A stretch of 64,000 nt of DNA from WS-7 sp035635575 (GTDB lineage: Bacteria > Eisenbacteria > RBG-16-71-46 > SZUA-252): assembly GCA_035635575.1 (NCBI GenBank), contig DASQAV010000002.1:6170-70169 (forward strand), written 5' to 3'. Each line of letters starts with the position of its first letter. Positions within the stretch are counted from its first letter, which is position 1. Of the stretch, positions 51,851-60,924 are shown piece by piece. A program made the translations under genes and the position numbers. Below the pieces are notes generated by a model. It made no database searches, was not told the origin of the DNA, and was given only the letters and a program-made list of their open reading frames with translations.

Positions 51851-53641
51851 ATGCCTAGACAGAGGTCGATCCCCGCGGTCCTCGCCGCGCTCGCCGTGCT
51901 CCTGTCTCTCCCCCTCGGTTCCGGATCTGCCAAGGGTGCGAAACAGCCTTCGCCGGCCGCCAAGGCATCGCCACGCCCGAAATCGCCTGCCACGGCGCCG
52001 AAGACGGCCGCCGGCGCGATCGCGCTCATCGCGGACCGCCGCGTCGAGGAAGCGGACATCCAGCGCGCGGCCCTGGTCATGGAGCGGGATCCTCTTCGCA
52101 AGACGAACCACGCGCTCTGGCGCAAGAAGCTCCTGGATCTCTGCGTGGATCGCGAGCTCCTGGCGCTGGAGGCGGAGCGTGCGGGCCTCCTGAACGATCC
52201 CGACGTGAAACGAGAGATCGAGCGGAACACCGCGGATCTCCTCTACGCCGTGATCCGCGACCGTTACCTGATTCCGGAGATCGCCCCCACCGCGTCCCAG
52301 ATCGATACGGCACGGGCGGGGGGACTCTACAGGCGCGTCAAGGTGGACTACATCCTGGCCGTCACCGACGAGCAGACCACGTTCAAGGTCTACGAGGACC
52401 TCCGAAACGGGGCGAGCTTCGACTCCATCGCCACGCTCTACAGCATGCATCCTTCCGCCGCCAAGGCGGGCGTGATCGGGTGGAAGCGGATCGGGGCGCT
52501 GAACCAGCAGGCCTGGAAGCCGCTCCAGCACGCCAAGCCCGGCGACCTCTTCGGGCCCTACGAGAATGCGAACGCACATGAGATCTACAAGGTCGAAGCG
52601 ATCGAGGACCCCGACGACGCGGAGCTTCGGGAGACGATGCTGGGCGATCGCGCGGCCGAGCTCGACTCCCGATATCGCGTGGGGCTGCTTCGGAGGTACC
52701 GGTTCCAGCTCAACCCCGAAGAGGTGAGCTCGGTCATCTTCGCCGCCGCGACCGAGCCCATGGATTCCATCCTGGCCTCGCTCGATGCGCAGGGCCGGAG
52801 ACCCAAGATCGGCGTTCATCCCCCTCTCGGCGTCATCGCGCGGCTGGAGGGGGATTCCATCACCTACCGGGAGCTGGCGTGGAGCGGCGTGCTTCAGCGT
52901 GAGCCCGACGGGAAAGCCCACATCGATGACTCGCGCGCGCTCCTCATGCTCGCGGCGCAGGCGGTGCTCCCGCGCCTCATCGAAAAAGACGCGCGGGAGA
53001 GGGGCGTCGAGAAGGATCCCACCGTCGCGCGGCAGCTCCGGCTGATCCGGGAGGAAGTCTCGACCCGCGCGATGGTGGCGCGGGCCGTCCCGCTTCTTTC
53101 GCCCGCCGCGATCCGCGCCTACTTCGATTCCCACCCATCTCGTTACCGCCGTCCTGCGGCGCGGCGCGCGCTCATCGCGGCGTTCGCAGCCGAGGACACC
53201 GCCAGGGCCGCCGCCGTGAGCTGGAGCCGGGCCTCGTACCGCGACTCGGTGTATGGCATCCAGGGGTTCCGGAAGCTGGAGGGAGCAAAGGCAGGTACCG
53301 TGTGGCCCCGATCCTATGGGGAAGTGGCGGTCTTCGATTCCGATCCGGATCCGCTCTCGGTCGCGGTGCGCTCGCTCGAGCCCAACCAGATCTCGTCCAT
53401 CATTCCCTCGGCGAATGGGTACGCGATCGCGATGCTGACGGCCCGGGAACCGGCACGGGCCCACACGTTCGAGGAGGTTTCGGTATCGGTGGCGGCCGAC
53501 GCGCGTGAAGACGCTGAGGATGCCTGGGTGACCACACAGCTCCAGCGGTTGCGGGCGGCGACGCCGGCCCGTACCGTACCCGCACGCTTGGAAGCGGTGC
53601 GGCTTGGAATGAATTCCGACAAGGGAGGAACACGCCGATGA
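51851..53641 (+). CDS. Periplasmic parvulin-type peptidyl-prolyl isomerase
   Basis: About 596 residues from ATG 51851, where a signal peptide begins (IPAVLAALAVLLSLPLGSG). A TTG at 51770 is in frame but adds 27 non-signal residues. After an Ala/Pro-rich linker come a SurA_N-like helical region (LWRKKLLDLCVDRELLALEA) and one PpiC rotamase domain (about 165-250: YILAVTDEQTTFKVYEDLRN, LFGPYENANAHEIYKVE). A second, poorly conserved rotamase-like region follows around 430-560. Likely an outer-membrane protein chaperone. It overlaps the next, SurA-like gene by 4 bases. Confidence 0.82.
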   Translation: MPRQRSIPAVLAALAVLLSLPLGSGSAKGAKQPSPAAKASPRPKSPATAPKTAAGAIALIADRRVEEADIQRAALVMERDPLRKTNHALWRKKLLDLCVDRELLALEAERAGLLNDPDVKREIERNTADLLYAVIRDRYLIPEIAPTASQIDTARAGGLYRRVKVDYILAVTDEQTTFKVYEDLRNGASFDSIATLYSMHPSAAKAGVIGWKRIGALNQQAWKPLQHAKPGDLFGPYENANAHEIYKVEAIEDPDDAELRETMLGDRAAELDSRYRVGLLRRYRFQLNPEEVSSVIFAAATEPMDSILASLDAQGRRPKIGVHPPLGVIARLEGDSITYRELAWSGVLQREPDGKAHIDDSRALLMLAAQAVLPRLIEKDARERGVEKDPTVARQLRLIREEVSTRAMVARAVPLLSPAAIRAYFDSHPSRYRRPAARRALIAAFAAEDTARAAAVSWSRASYRDSVYGIQGFRKLEGAKAGTVWPRSYGEVAVFDSDPDPLSVAVRSLEPNQISSIIPSANGYAIAMLTAREPARAHTFEEVSVSVAADAREDAEDAWVTTQLQRLRAATPARTVPARLEAVRLGMNSDKGGTRR

Positions 53642-54957
53642 GGCGTCATACCGTGAGAACCGTTGCCTGGATCGCCTTCGCGCTCGCTCTGGCGGCGACC
53701 CCGGCCACGCGCGGCGCCTCGGCAACGGAGCGAATCGCCGCGATCGTGAACAAGGAAGTAATTCTAGAGTCGGACGTGGACGAGCAGCTCCGCGTGGCGA
53801 TATCGAATCTCCACGTCGACCCCAGCGATTCCGTGACCGTCGCGAAGCTGAGAAAGGACGTGCTCCGGCAGCTCATCGACGAGCAGGTCATCCTGGCCGA
53901 GGCGCAGCGGCAGAGCATCACGATCCCCAAGGCGGAGCTGGACGCCGCGGTGACCAAGGCGATCGAGAGCGTGAAGACGCGCCTGGGGTCGCCGGCGAAT
54001 TTCGCGCGCGCGCTCCGGGACGAGCACACCACCGAGGACGCGCTCCGGCGCAAGTACGAGCCCGACGTCAAGAAGCAGCTTCTCGTGATGCGGCTGGTCC
54101 AGAAGGAGGTCCAGAACCGGACCACCGTCACCGACGCCGAGGTGAAGACTTATTTCGCGGCGCATCGGGATTCCCTGGCCAAGCGGGGGGAGCAGCTCAA
54201 GCTCTCCGCGATCGTGATCGGCTTCGAGCCCGATTCCATCCAGGTGAGGCGCCTCCACGCGCGGGCCGACAGCCTGCGCAATCTCATCGTCGTCAAGAAG
54301 CAGCCCTTCGAAGACGTCGCCCGGAAGTTCTCGGACGATCCCTCCGGGCAGCGGGGGGGAGACCTGGGAACCTTCGAGCGCGGGGACATGGTCGGTGAGT
54401 TCGAGGACGTGGCCTTCGGGCTCAAGCCCAACGAGGTCAGCCAGCCGGTCCGCAGCCGCTACGGGTGGCACCTGATCCTGGTGCTCGAGCATTTCCCGAA
54501 GACCGACTCGACCAGCGAGCGCGTCCACGCGCGTCACGTCCTGCTGCAGGCCAAGATCAATCCACCCGACGAGGAACGGGCGCGCAAGCGCGCGCTCGCG
54601 GTGCGCGACTCGCTCACCCGGGGCGCCGACTTCGCCGCCATGGCCAAGCGCTACTCGATGGACACCTCCACCAAGGATTCCGGAGGCTACCTCGGCGAGG
54701 TGCCGGTCACGGGCCTGCCCCCCACCTTCCAGGAGCCGCTGACCGGACTGGGCGAGAACGAGGTGAGTGTCCCCTTGAAGGGAGAAGCCGGGTACTATGT
54801 GTTCAAGCTCCGGGGACGCGTTCCCGAGCGCGAGTTCACCTTCGAAGAGATTCGTGACGACTTGAAGCAGCTCGTCCAGAATCAGAAGCTTCGCGACGCA
54901 TACGACCGCTGGCTGGATCGAATCCGAAAGAACGTCAATATCGAGGTCAAGGACTGA
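53638..54957 (+). CDS. SurA-like periplasmic chaperone/peptidyl-prolyl isomerase
   Basis: 439 residues. Signal peptide (WIAFALALAATPATRGASA), then the SurA_N chaperone domain (IAAIVNKEVILESDVDEQL, QLIDEQVILAEAQRQ). Two tandem parvulin domains: the first with FEDVARKFSDDPSGQRGGDL and the second with HARHVLLQAKI and FAAMAKRYSMDTSTKDSGGY, closing with an amphipathic helix (LRDAYDRWLDRIRKNVNIEV). This N-P1-P2-C layout matches SurA. It escorts outer-membrane proteins to the BAM complex. Its sister gene directly upstream is a divergent parvulin. Confidence 0.92.
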   Translation: MRRHTVRTVAWIAFALALAATPATRGASATERIAAIVNKEVILESDVDEQLRVAISNLHVDPSDSVTVAKLRKDVLRQLIDEQVILAEAQRQSITIPKAELDAAVTKAIESVKTRLGSPANFARALRDEHTTEDALRRKYEPDVKKQLLVMRLVQKEVQNRTTVTDAEVKTYFAAHRDSLAKRGEQLKLSAIVIGFEPDSIQVRRLHARADSLRNLIVVKKQPFEDVARKFSDDPSGQRGGDLGTFERGDMVGEFEDVAFGLKPNEVSQPVRSRYGWHLILVLEHFPKTDSTSERVHARHVLLQAKINPPDEERARKRALAVRDSLTRGADFAAMAKRYSMDTSTKDSGGYLGEVPVTGLPPTFQEPLTGLGENEVSVPLKGEAGYYVFKLRGRVPEREFTFEEIRDDLKQLVQNQKLRDAYDRWLDRIRKNVNIEVKD

Positions 54958-54979
54958 GCGCAAGGAGGCACCCGGACCG

Positions 54980-56023
54980 GTGGCGCCGCGTCGGCACACG
55001 CTCCTCTTCACGATGGGGGATCCCGCCGGCATCGGCCCCGAGATCCTGGTCCGGACCCTGGCGCTTCGAGCCTTGCGCACCCAGGCGCGCGTCGCAGCGG
55101 TGGGCGACCCCGAGGTGATCGACCGCGCCGCGCGCCGGGCCCGGATGAAGCTCCGCTTCCGCCCCCTCGACCCGGAGCAATTCGATCCGAAGATGGATGC
55201 CAAGGATGGGATTCCGCTCCTCCTGTCCACCTCGGGCGTGTGGGGCACGTTCGATCCCGGCGCGCCCTCGAAGGAAACCGGGCGGGCCGCGGCCCGCGCC
55301 ATCGAGGTTGCCGCGAAGGTCGCCCTGGAAGGACGCGCCACCGCGATCGTGACCGCTCCCATCTCCAAGAAAGCCCTCCAGCTCGCGGGATATCCCTATC
55401 CGGGACATACCGAATTCCTCGGTGCGCTGAGCGGCGCGCCGGAGACGCACATGATCTTCGTCGGCGGCCGGTTCCGGATCCTGCTCGCCACCGTGCATCT
55501 GGCCTTGAAGCAGGTTTCCGAATCGCTGCGGGTCGATTCGCTGGCAAGCACCCTTCGCTACGCCGCGATGGCCATGCGGAATTTCCGGTGGGGGCCGAAG
55601 AAGCCGGTCGCGGTGCTGGCGCTCAATCCGCACGCGGGGGAAGAGGGGCTCTTTGGCGATGAGGAGGAGCGCGTGATCCGTCCCGCGATCGAGCGAGCCC
55701 GCGCGGAGGGCATCCGGGCGGAGGGACCCTTTCCAGCCGACACCTTCTTCGCGCGAAGCGGCGATGCGTTCGGAGTCACGGTCGCGATGTACCACGATCA
55801 GGGATTGATCCCGGCGAAGATGGAGGGAATCGGCGGCGCGGCGAACGTCACGCTGGGGCTTCCCTTCATTCGAAGCTCCGTGGATCATGGCACCGCGTTC
55901 GATCGCGCCTGGAAGGGAGGCGCGCGTGCGCCCGACCCCGCAGGCCTCGTGAAGGCGGCCCAGGTGGCGATCGAGCTTGCCGCGCGGACCGGAGGGCGGA
56001 GGCTGGGGTGGTCATGGCCCTGA
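54980..56023 (+). CDS. pdxA: 4-hydroxythreonine-4-phosphate dehydrogenase
   Basis: 347 residues from GTG, with AAGGAGG about 11 bases upstream. PdxA of the DXP-dependent pyridoxal phosphate pathway. Typical N-terminus FTMGDPAGIGPEI, metal-binding histidine in YPGHTEFLGAL, and the later YHDQGLIPAKMEG and DHGTAFDRAWKG segments. It is commonly found next to surA, as here. No other PLP biosynthesis gene is present. Confidence 0.95.
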   Translation: MAPRRHTLLFTMGDPAGIGPEILVRTLALRALRTQARVAAVGDPEVIDRAARRARMKLRFRPLDPEQFDPKMDAKDGIPLLLSTSGVWGTFDPGAPSKETGRAAARAIEVAAKVALEGRATAIVTAPISKKALQLAGYPYPGHTEFLGALSGAPETHMIFVGGRFRILLATVHLALKQVSESLRVDSLASTLRYAAMAMRNFRWGPKKPVAVLALNPHAGEEGLFGDEEERVIRPAIERARAEGIRAEGPFPADTFFARSGDAFGVTVAMYHDQGLIPAKMEGIGGAANVTLGLPFIRSSVDHGTAFDRAWKGGARAPDPAGLVKAAQVAIELAARTGGRRLGWSWP

Positions 56024-56700
56024 TCAAGCTCGAGCACGTCACGAAGTCCTACCGCGAGCGTCTCGCGCTGAGCGACGTCTCGCTCTCCTTCGAGCCCAGC
56101 GAGTGGGTCTACGTCACCGGCCCGAGCGGCGCCGGCAAATCCACCCTGCTCCGTCTCCTCTCCCTCTCCGAGCGGCCCAGCCGCGGCCGCGTGGAAGCGG
56201 AGCCGGGGCTGAGGAAAGCGATCGGAATGCTCGGCCAGGAATTCCGCCTTCTCAACGATCGGAACGTGTACGAGAACATCGCGCTGGGGTGCCGGATCTC
56301 CGGCGTGTGGGACAAGGAGGAGATCCAGGAGCGCGTGGCTCCGCTCCTCGACGAGATGGGAATCCGCGGGCACGAGGAGCTCTTTCCCGGCCAGCTCTCC
56401 GCGGGAGAGAAGCAACGGGTCGCCCTCGCGCGCGCCCTGGTGCGTCATCCGCGGATCCTCATCGCCGATGAGCCCACGGGAAACCTTGATCCCACGGCCG
56501 CGGCCCAGATCTTTTCCCTGATGCGCCAGTACCGCGACCGCGAGACGCTGGTGGTGGTCGCGACGCACGCAGAGGATTGGACGCTCAAGCACCCGGGCCG
56601 CGTGATCCGCCTCGAGCAGGGGGTGGTGCGATCGGATCAGCCGCGGGCCGGGACGGATGGACCCGCGGCGCCGCCGTCCCCGCCCGGCGGTGGAATCTGA
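56014..56700 (+). CDS. ftsE: Cell division ATP-binding protein FtsE
   Basis: 228 residues from ATG 56014 (a GTG at 56008 is also possible). ABC ATPase: Walker A GPSGAGKST, Q-loop LGQEFRLLNDRNVYENIALG, signature LSAGEKQRVALARALV and Walker B ILIADEPTGNLDP. The C-terminus adds a short Pro/Gly-rich tail. With FtsX it controls peptidoglycan hydrolases at the septum through the EnvC-like protein encoded two genes downstream. Its start overlaps the pdxA end; its stop overlaps the ftsX ATG. Confidence 0.95.
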   Translation: MALIKLEHVTKSYRERLALSDVSLSFEPSEWVYVTGPSGAGKSTLLRLLSLSERPSRGRVEAEPGLRKAIGMLGQEFRLLNDRNVYENIALGCRISGVWDKEEIQERVAPLLDEMGIRGHEELFPGQLSAGEKQRVALARALVRHPRILIADEPTGNLDPTAAAQIFSLMRQYRDRETLVVVATHAEDWTLKHPGRVIRLEQGVVRSDQPRAGTDGPAAPPSPPGGGI

Positions 56701-57569
56701 TGGGACAGCTCGGCTACCTCTTCACCGAGCTCTGGCGCACCCTGAGCCGCCACCGGACGCTCTGTCTCGCGAGCATCCTCTCCATGTCCTCCATCCTGCT
56801 CATCCTTCTCCTCTTCATGATGGTCCTCACCGGGGTCGACAACTACACGGAGCAGCTGGAGTCGCGGGAGGAGATCTCCATTTTCCTGAACGAAGGGCTC
56901 TCGCGCTCGGACGTGGACGTGATCGCCGGGCGCCTGCGCCTCATGGCCGGCGTGGACAGCGTGCGCTTCGTGAGCAAGGACGAGGCCTGGGAGCAATTCC
57001 GCGCCGACGTCGCGGACGAGGCGCTGCTCCAGGCCGTGGGCGGGAATCCGCTGCCCGCGTCCTTCGTGGTGCGCCCCAAGCCTGAGTACCGGAATGCCGA
57101 CGGCGTGCGCTCGATCGCGCGCCAGGCCGAGACCCTCCCTCATGTCGAGGACGTCCGGTATGCGGGGGAATGGGTGCTGCGCGCGGAACAGGTCACCCGG
57201 ACGCTCCACCAGATCGGCGCCGTGCTGGGGCTCATCATCCTGATCGGCGTTCTCTTCGTGGTCGGCGCGACGACGCGCCTCGCCATCCAGGCGCGCCTGG
57301 ACTCGCTCCACGTGATCCGCTCCCTGGGCGGAGGGTTTCTCTTCACCGACGCGCCCTATCTGGCCGAGGGCTTCGTGCTCGCCACGATCAGCTCCATCCT
57401 CACCATCTTGTTGGCCCGAGCCATCCACGACTCGCTGGCCGAGGGGCTCTTCCATCTCCCCATGCCCTCGACCGAAGTCCTCCTGGGATTCGCCGCGATG
57501 GCAGGCCTGCTCGGATTTCTCGGGAGCTGGATCGCGGTGGCCACGCTTCCGAGGAGATGGCTGCTCTGA
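56700..57569 (+). CDS. ftsX: Cell division permease-like protein FtsX
   Basis: 289 residues from an ATG that overlaps the ftsE stop (TGATG). Four TM segments: TM1 at LCLASILSMSSILLILLLFM, then a ~110-residue extracytoplasmic loop (the site that contacts the hydrolase activator), TM2 at IGAVLGLIILIGVLFVVGAT, TM3 around AEGFVLATISSILTILLARA and TM4 at LLGFAAMAGLLGFLGSWIAV. Non-transporting ABC permease of the FtsEX system. Confidence 0.95.
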   Translation: MGQLGYLFTELWRTLSRHRTLCLASILSMSSILLILLLFMMVLTGVDNYTEQLESREEISIFLNEGLSRSDVDVIAGRLRLMAGVDSVRFVSKDEAWEQFRADVADEALLQAVGGNPLPASFVVRPKPEYRNADGVRSIARQAETLPHVEDVRYAGEWVLRAEQVTRTLHQIGAVLGLIILIGVLFVVGATTRLAIQARLDSLHVIRSLGGGFLFTDAPYLAEGFVLATISSILTILLARAIHDSLAEGLFHLPMPSTEVLLGFAAMAGLLGFLGSWIAVATLPRRWLL

Positions 57570-57580
57570 TCCGGAGCGCG

Positions 57581-58846
57581 ATGCGAATCGCGCTCGTGGG
57601 CGCTCTCGCCGGGCTTGGCCTGCTCCCCGCGGTGCCCGCGCGCCGGGCGGCCGCGCAGGGGACGCCTCCGCCCAGGGCGGAAGCTGCCGGGCCCGCCCGC
57701 GCCTCCGCGGACTCCACGCGGCCCAAGCCCGTCGATGAGACGCAGGCCGAGATCGAGAACCAGAAGAAGGAGCTGGAATCGCTGGGGAAGGAGCTCGACG
57801 AGCGCCGCGCCAAATCGCAGCAGCTTCGTGGGCGGGAGCGAAACCTCCTCGGCGAGCTGAAGGAAAAAGAGGTCCAGCTCTCGCTGACCATCCGGTATCT
57901 GGGTGCCTTGGAGCGGCGCCGGAGAATCGTCTCCTCGGACCTGGGTACCGCGACCACCGAGCTGGCCCGCACCGCCGTTCAGCTGGAGGGAGACCGCAAT
58001 CGGCTGTCCTGGCGTCTCCGTGAGATCTACAAGAGAGGAAGGAGCCGCGACCTGGAATATCTCCTCTCCGCCCGCACCTTCCCCGATCTCGTGAACCGCA
58101 CCTATTTCCTGGCGAAGGTCGCCCGCGAGGATCGGAACCAGATGATGCTCACCCAGGCGCACCGGACCGAGGTCCAGGACACGAAGGCCCGGCTGGAGGA
58201 GCGGCAGCGGGAGCTGGATCGGCTGAAGCGCGAGACGGAGCGCCAGCGTCGCTCCCAGAAGCAGCTCGCGCTGGAGCGGCGGCAGCTTCTATCGGAGATC
58301 CGCTCGGAGCGGAAATCGAACGAGCAGGCCGCGGCGGAGCTGGAGCGGGCGAGCAAGCGCATCCAGGCCCTGATCGGCGAGCTGGAGAAGCGGCGGCTCG
58401 CCCAGGAGCGCGGGGCGCCGGGAGGGGTGCTCCCCCTCTACGGCGATTTCTCGAAGAACAAGGGTCGTCTCCCCTGGCCCGTCACCGGCAAGCTGGTGGG
58501 AGGCTTCGGACTGATGAAGAACGCTAGATTTGGCACCGCTATCTACAACAGCGGCATCGATATCGCGACCAAGTTCGGGACGCCGATCGCGGCGGTTTCC
58601 AAGGCGCGGGTGGATCTGGTGACCTGGCTCGACGGCTACGGCAAGTGTGTTATATTGAACCACGGTGGGGGCTTCTACACGCTCTACGCCCACGCTTCCG
58701 AGATCCTCGTCGCGGTCGGCAGAGAGGTTGCCGCCGGCGAGGTCATCGGGAAGGTCGGTGACACCGGCTCCACCGTCGGAACGGCCCTTCATTTCGAGAT
58801 CCGGCAGGGGAAGACGGCACTGAATCCCCTCGACTGGTTCCGTTGA
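57581..58846 (+). CDS. EnvC-like murein hydrolase activator (degenerate LytM)
   Basis: 421 residues from ATG 57581 (GGAG 4 bases upstream; an ATG at 57557 overlapping ftsX is the alternative). Signal peptide to about AAAQG, then two long coiled coils (about 55-270), and a C-terminal LytM domain. The domain lacks catalytic metal ligands: YNSGIDIA has Asn in place of the first His, and TALHFEIR lacks the first His of HxH, although YAH is kept. That is the EnvC pattern: a non-enzymatic activator of cell-wall amidases, controlled by FtsEX. Contiguity with ftsE-ftsX makes the assignment strong; the amidase itself is not in this window. Confidence 0.92.
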   Translation: MRIALVGALAGLGLLPAVPARRAAAQGTPPPRAEAAGPARASADSTRPKPVDETQAEIENQKKELESLGKELDERRAKSQQLRGRERNLLGELKEKEVQLSLTIRYLGALERRRRIVSSDLGTATTELARTAVQLEGDRNRLSWRLREIYKRGRSRDLEYLLSARTFPDLVNRTYFLAKVAREDRNQMMLTQAHRTEVQDTKARLEERQRELDRLKRETERQRRSQKQLALERRQLLSEIRSERKSNEQAAAELERASKRIQALIGELEKRRLAQERGAPGGVLPLYGDFSKNKGRLPWPVTGKLVGGFGLMKNARFGTAIYNSGIDIATKFGTPIAAVSKARVDLVTWLDGYGKCVILNHGGGFYTLYAHASEILVAVGREVAAGEVIGKVGDTGSTVGTALHFEIRQGKTALNPLDWFR

Positions 58847-58856
58847 GAATGAACAC

Positions 58857-59993
58857 ATGGCTGAGACGCTCCACGGCCAGGACGAAGCGCTAGCGCTTCT
58901 CCGCGCCTCCTTACATACAGGCCACACGGGACACGCCTACCTCTTTCACGGCCCCTCCGGGGTCGGAAAGACGAGAGCGGCTCTGGAGTTCGCGCGGGCG
59001 ATCCTCTGCGAGGCGCACCGCCCCGACGGCTCCGCCTGCGATTCCTGCGAATCCTGCCGTTTGGTGCTGGCGCTCCGGCACCCCGATCTCGAGCTTCTCG
59101 TCCCCCTGCCCAGCTTTTCTTCGGAAGGCAGGACGGACCGGCAGGCGGAAGAGGCGCGGGCCGAGGCCCGGGCGCTCATCCGCTCCCGGATCGTCTCGGA
59201 TCCCTATTTCCTTCCCATCTTCGCCAAGCCCGCGGCCCATTCGGTCGAGGAGCTGGCGCGCGCCAAGCAGTTCCTGTCCATGACGGCGGGCCGCGAGGGG
59301 GGCGCCAAGGTCCTGATCGTGAAGCGCGCAGAGGCCATGACCATCCCGGCCGCGCATGCTTTCTTGAAGATTCTCGAGGAGCCGCTCCCGAACCGTGTGC
59401 TGATCCTGGGCGCGCGGCAGGTCAGCGGCCTTCTACCCACCATCCAGTCGCGTTGTCTCCACGTGCGGTTCCGTCCGCTTTCCACGGATTGGATCGCGTC
59501 GGTGCTCGAGTCCCGGGGTGTGGCGAAGCAGGTGGCGCGGCTCGCCGCGGCGACCGCCGATGGAAGCCTGGGCAAAGCGCTCCAGCATTTCGAGACGCCG
59601 ATGGACGTCCCCGGCAAGGGCCCGCTGGATCCCAGCGATTTCTCGAAGCTCCGCACGGCGGCGCTGGATCTCCTGGTGGATCCCAAGGAGGCCGCGGTGC
59701 TGGGGCCGCTCCGGAAAGGACGACTGGACCGGGACCGCTCCCGATTCCTGGCCGCGATCTCCCTGGCTCTCCACTATTACCGGGACGTGCTCCGGTTCGT
59801 TCTGATGGGCGAGAAGACGGAGCTTGTGAACGAGGACCTGAGAAGGCGAATCTCCGTGGACGCACGTTCGCTCACGGTGGGTTCGCTCACACGGCGCGTG
59901 CGCGATCTCGAGGAGATCGCCGAGGCGGTTCAAACCAACGTCACGATTCCCTACGCGGTAGCTTCCGCCCAGCACCGCATGAACGAGGCATAG
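58857..59993 (+). CDS. holB: DNA polymerase III delta-prime subunit
   Basis: 378 residues. Clamp-loader AAA+ fold: Walker A GPSGVGKTRAALEFARA, a zinc-type cysteine set (ILCEA, then CDSCESC), sensor-1 region AFLKILEEPLPNRVLILG and QSRCLHVRF. Works with DnaX and HolA to load the clamp encoded at 30979. An insertion between the zinc motif and Walker B (about 80-130, rich in Arg/Glu/Ala) is longer than in E. coli. The PSP1 gene starts 4 bases after the stop. Confidence 0.92.
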   Translation: MAETLHGQDEALALLRASLHTGHTGHAYLFHGPSGVGKTRAALEFARAILCEAHRPDGSACDSCESCRLVLALRHPDLELLVPLPSFSSEGRTDRQAEEARAEARALIRSRIVSDPYFLPIFAKPAAHSVEELARAKQFLSMTAGREGGAKVLIVKRAEAMTIPAAHAFLKILEEPLPNRVLILGARQVSGLLPTIQSRCLHVRFRPLSTDWIASVLESRGVAKQVARLAAATADGSLGKALQHFETPMDVPGKGPLDPSDFSKLRTAALDLLVDPKEAAVLGPLRKGRLDRDRSRFLAAISLALHYYRDVLRFVLMGEKTELVNEDLRRRISVDARSLTVGSLTRRVRDLEEIAEAVQTNVTIPYAVASAQHRMNEA

Positions 59994-59997
59994 CTCC

Positions 59998-60924
59998 ATG
60001 AGCGATCTGATCGAAGTCGTATTCAAGGGGCGCCGTCGCGAGTACTTCACGAACCCGCGCGAGATCCCCGTGCAGGACGGAGACTGGGTCATCGTGCAGG
60101 CCGACCGCGGCATCGATCTGGGAAAGGTCCACCACACGAGCGAATGGGTGAAGCGCGATGCGCCCGCGAAGCTCCGCGAGCTCCTCCGGCCCGCGCAGCC
60201 CGAAGACATCGAGGTCTTCGAGCGGAATCGCTCCAAGGAGACGCGCGCGTACGACACCGCGAAGGAGCGGATCGTCCACCGCGACGTGGACATGAAGCTC
60301 GTGGACGTGGAGTACCAGTTCGACGGAAACCGCATCACCTTCTTCTTCACGGCGGAGAAGCGCGTGGACTTCCGGGATCTGGTCAAGGATCTGGCGTCCA
60401 TCTTCCGCACCCGGATCGAGCTGCGCCAGATCGGCGTGCGCGACGAGGCGGGCCGGATTGGAGGCGTGGGCACGTGCGGCCGGGAGCTCTGCTGCGCTAC
60501 CTGGCTCCGCCAGTTCGAGCCCATCACGCTGAAGATGGCCAAGGACCAGGGTCTCTCGCCCAGCCCCTCGAAGATCAGCGGCGCGTGCGGACGGCTGAAG
60601 TGCTGCCTTCGCTACGAGCTGGATTTCTACAAGGAGGCCTCGCGCGAGTTCCCGAGGATCGGGAGCAAGCTGGTGTTCGCGGGCGTGGAGCAGGAGGTTT
60701 CGCGCGTGGACATCTTCCGCCGCACGCTCCTCCTCCTGGACGAATCGGGGAAGGAGACGCCGCTGCCCCTGGCCGAGCTTCCCATCGGCGTGAAGGTGGT
60801 CGGCCCCGCGCGGGACCGGAGGCGCGGCTGCGACAAGACCCGCTGCGGCGCCCGGGGGCAGAAGCCCGGCGACGGCGAGTCCGTCAAGGGACAGAAGCTC
60901 CAGTTTCCCCTCTCGGAAAACTGA
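59998..60924 (+). CDS. ricT: PSP1 family protein (RicT/YaaT-like)
   Basis: 308 residues. The PSP1 C-terminal domain includes TFFFTAEKRVDFRDLVKDLA and the cysteine signatures CGRELCCATWL and CGRLKCCLRYE, the same set as in Bacillus RicT, which binds iron-sulphur clusters and helps RNase Y-dependent RNA maturation. Whether RicA and RicF exist here is unknown. holB next to this gene and tatD/rsmA after metG is a gene order also seen in Firmicutes. The stop overlaps the metG start. Confidence 0.88.
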   Translation: MSDLIEVVFKGRRREYFTNPREIPVQDGDWVIVQADRGIDLGKVHHTSEWVKRDAPAKLRELLRPAQPEDIEVFERNRSKETRAYDTAKERIVHRDVDMKLVDVEYQFDGNRITFFFTAEKRVDFRDLVKDLASIFRTRIELRQIGVRDEAGRIGGVGTCGRELCCATWLRQFEPITLKMAKDQGLSPSPSKISGACGRLKCCLRYELDFYKEASREFPRIGSKLVFAGVEQEVSRVDIFRRTLLLLDESGKETPLPLAELPIGVKVVGPARDRRRGCDKTRCGARGQKPGDGESVKGQKLQFPLSEN

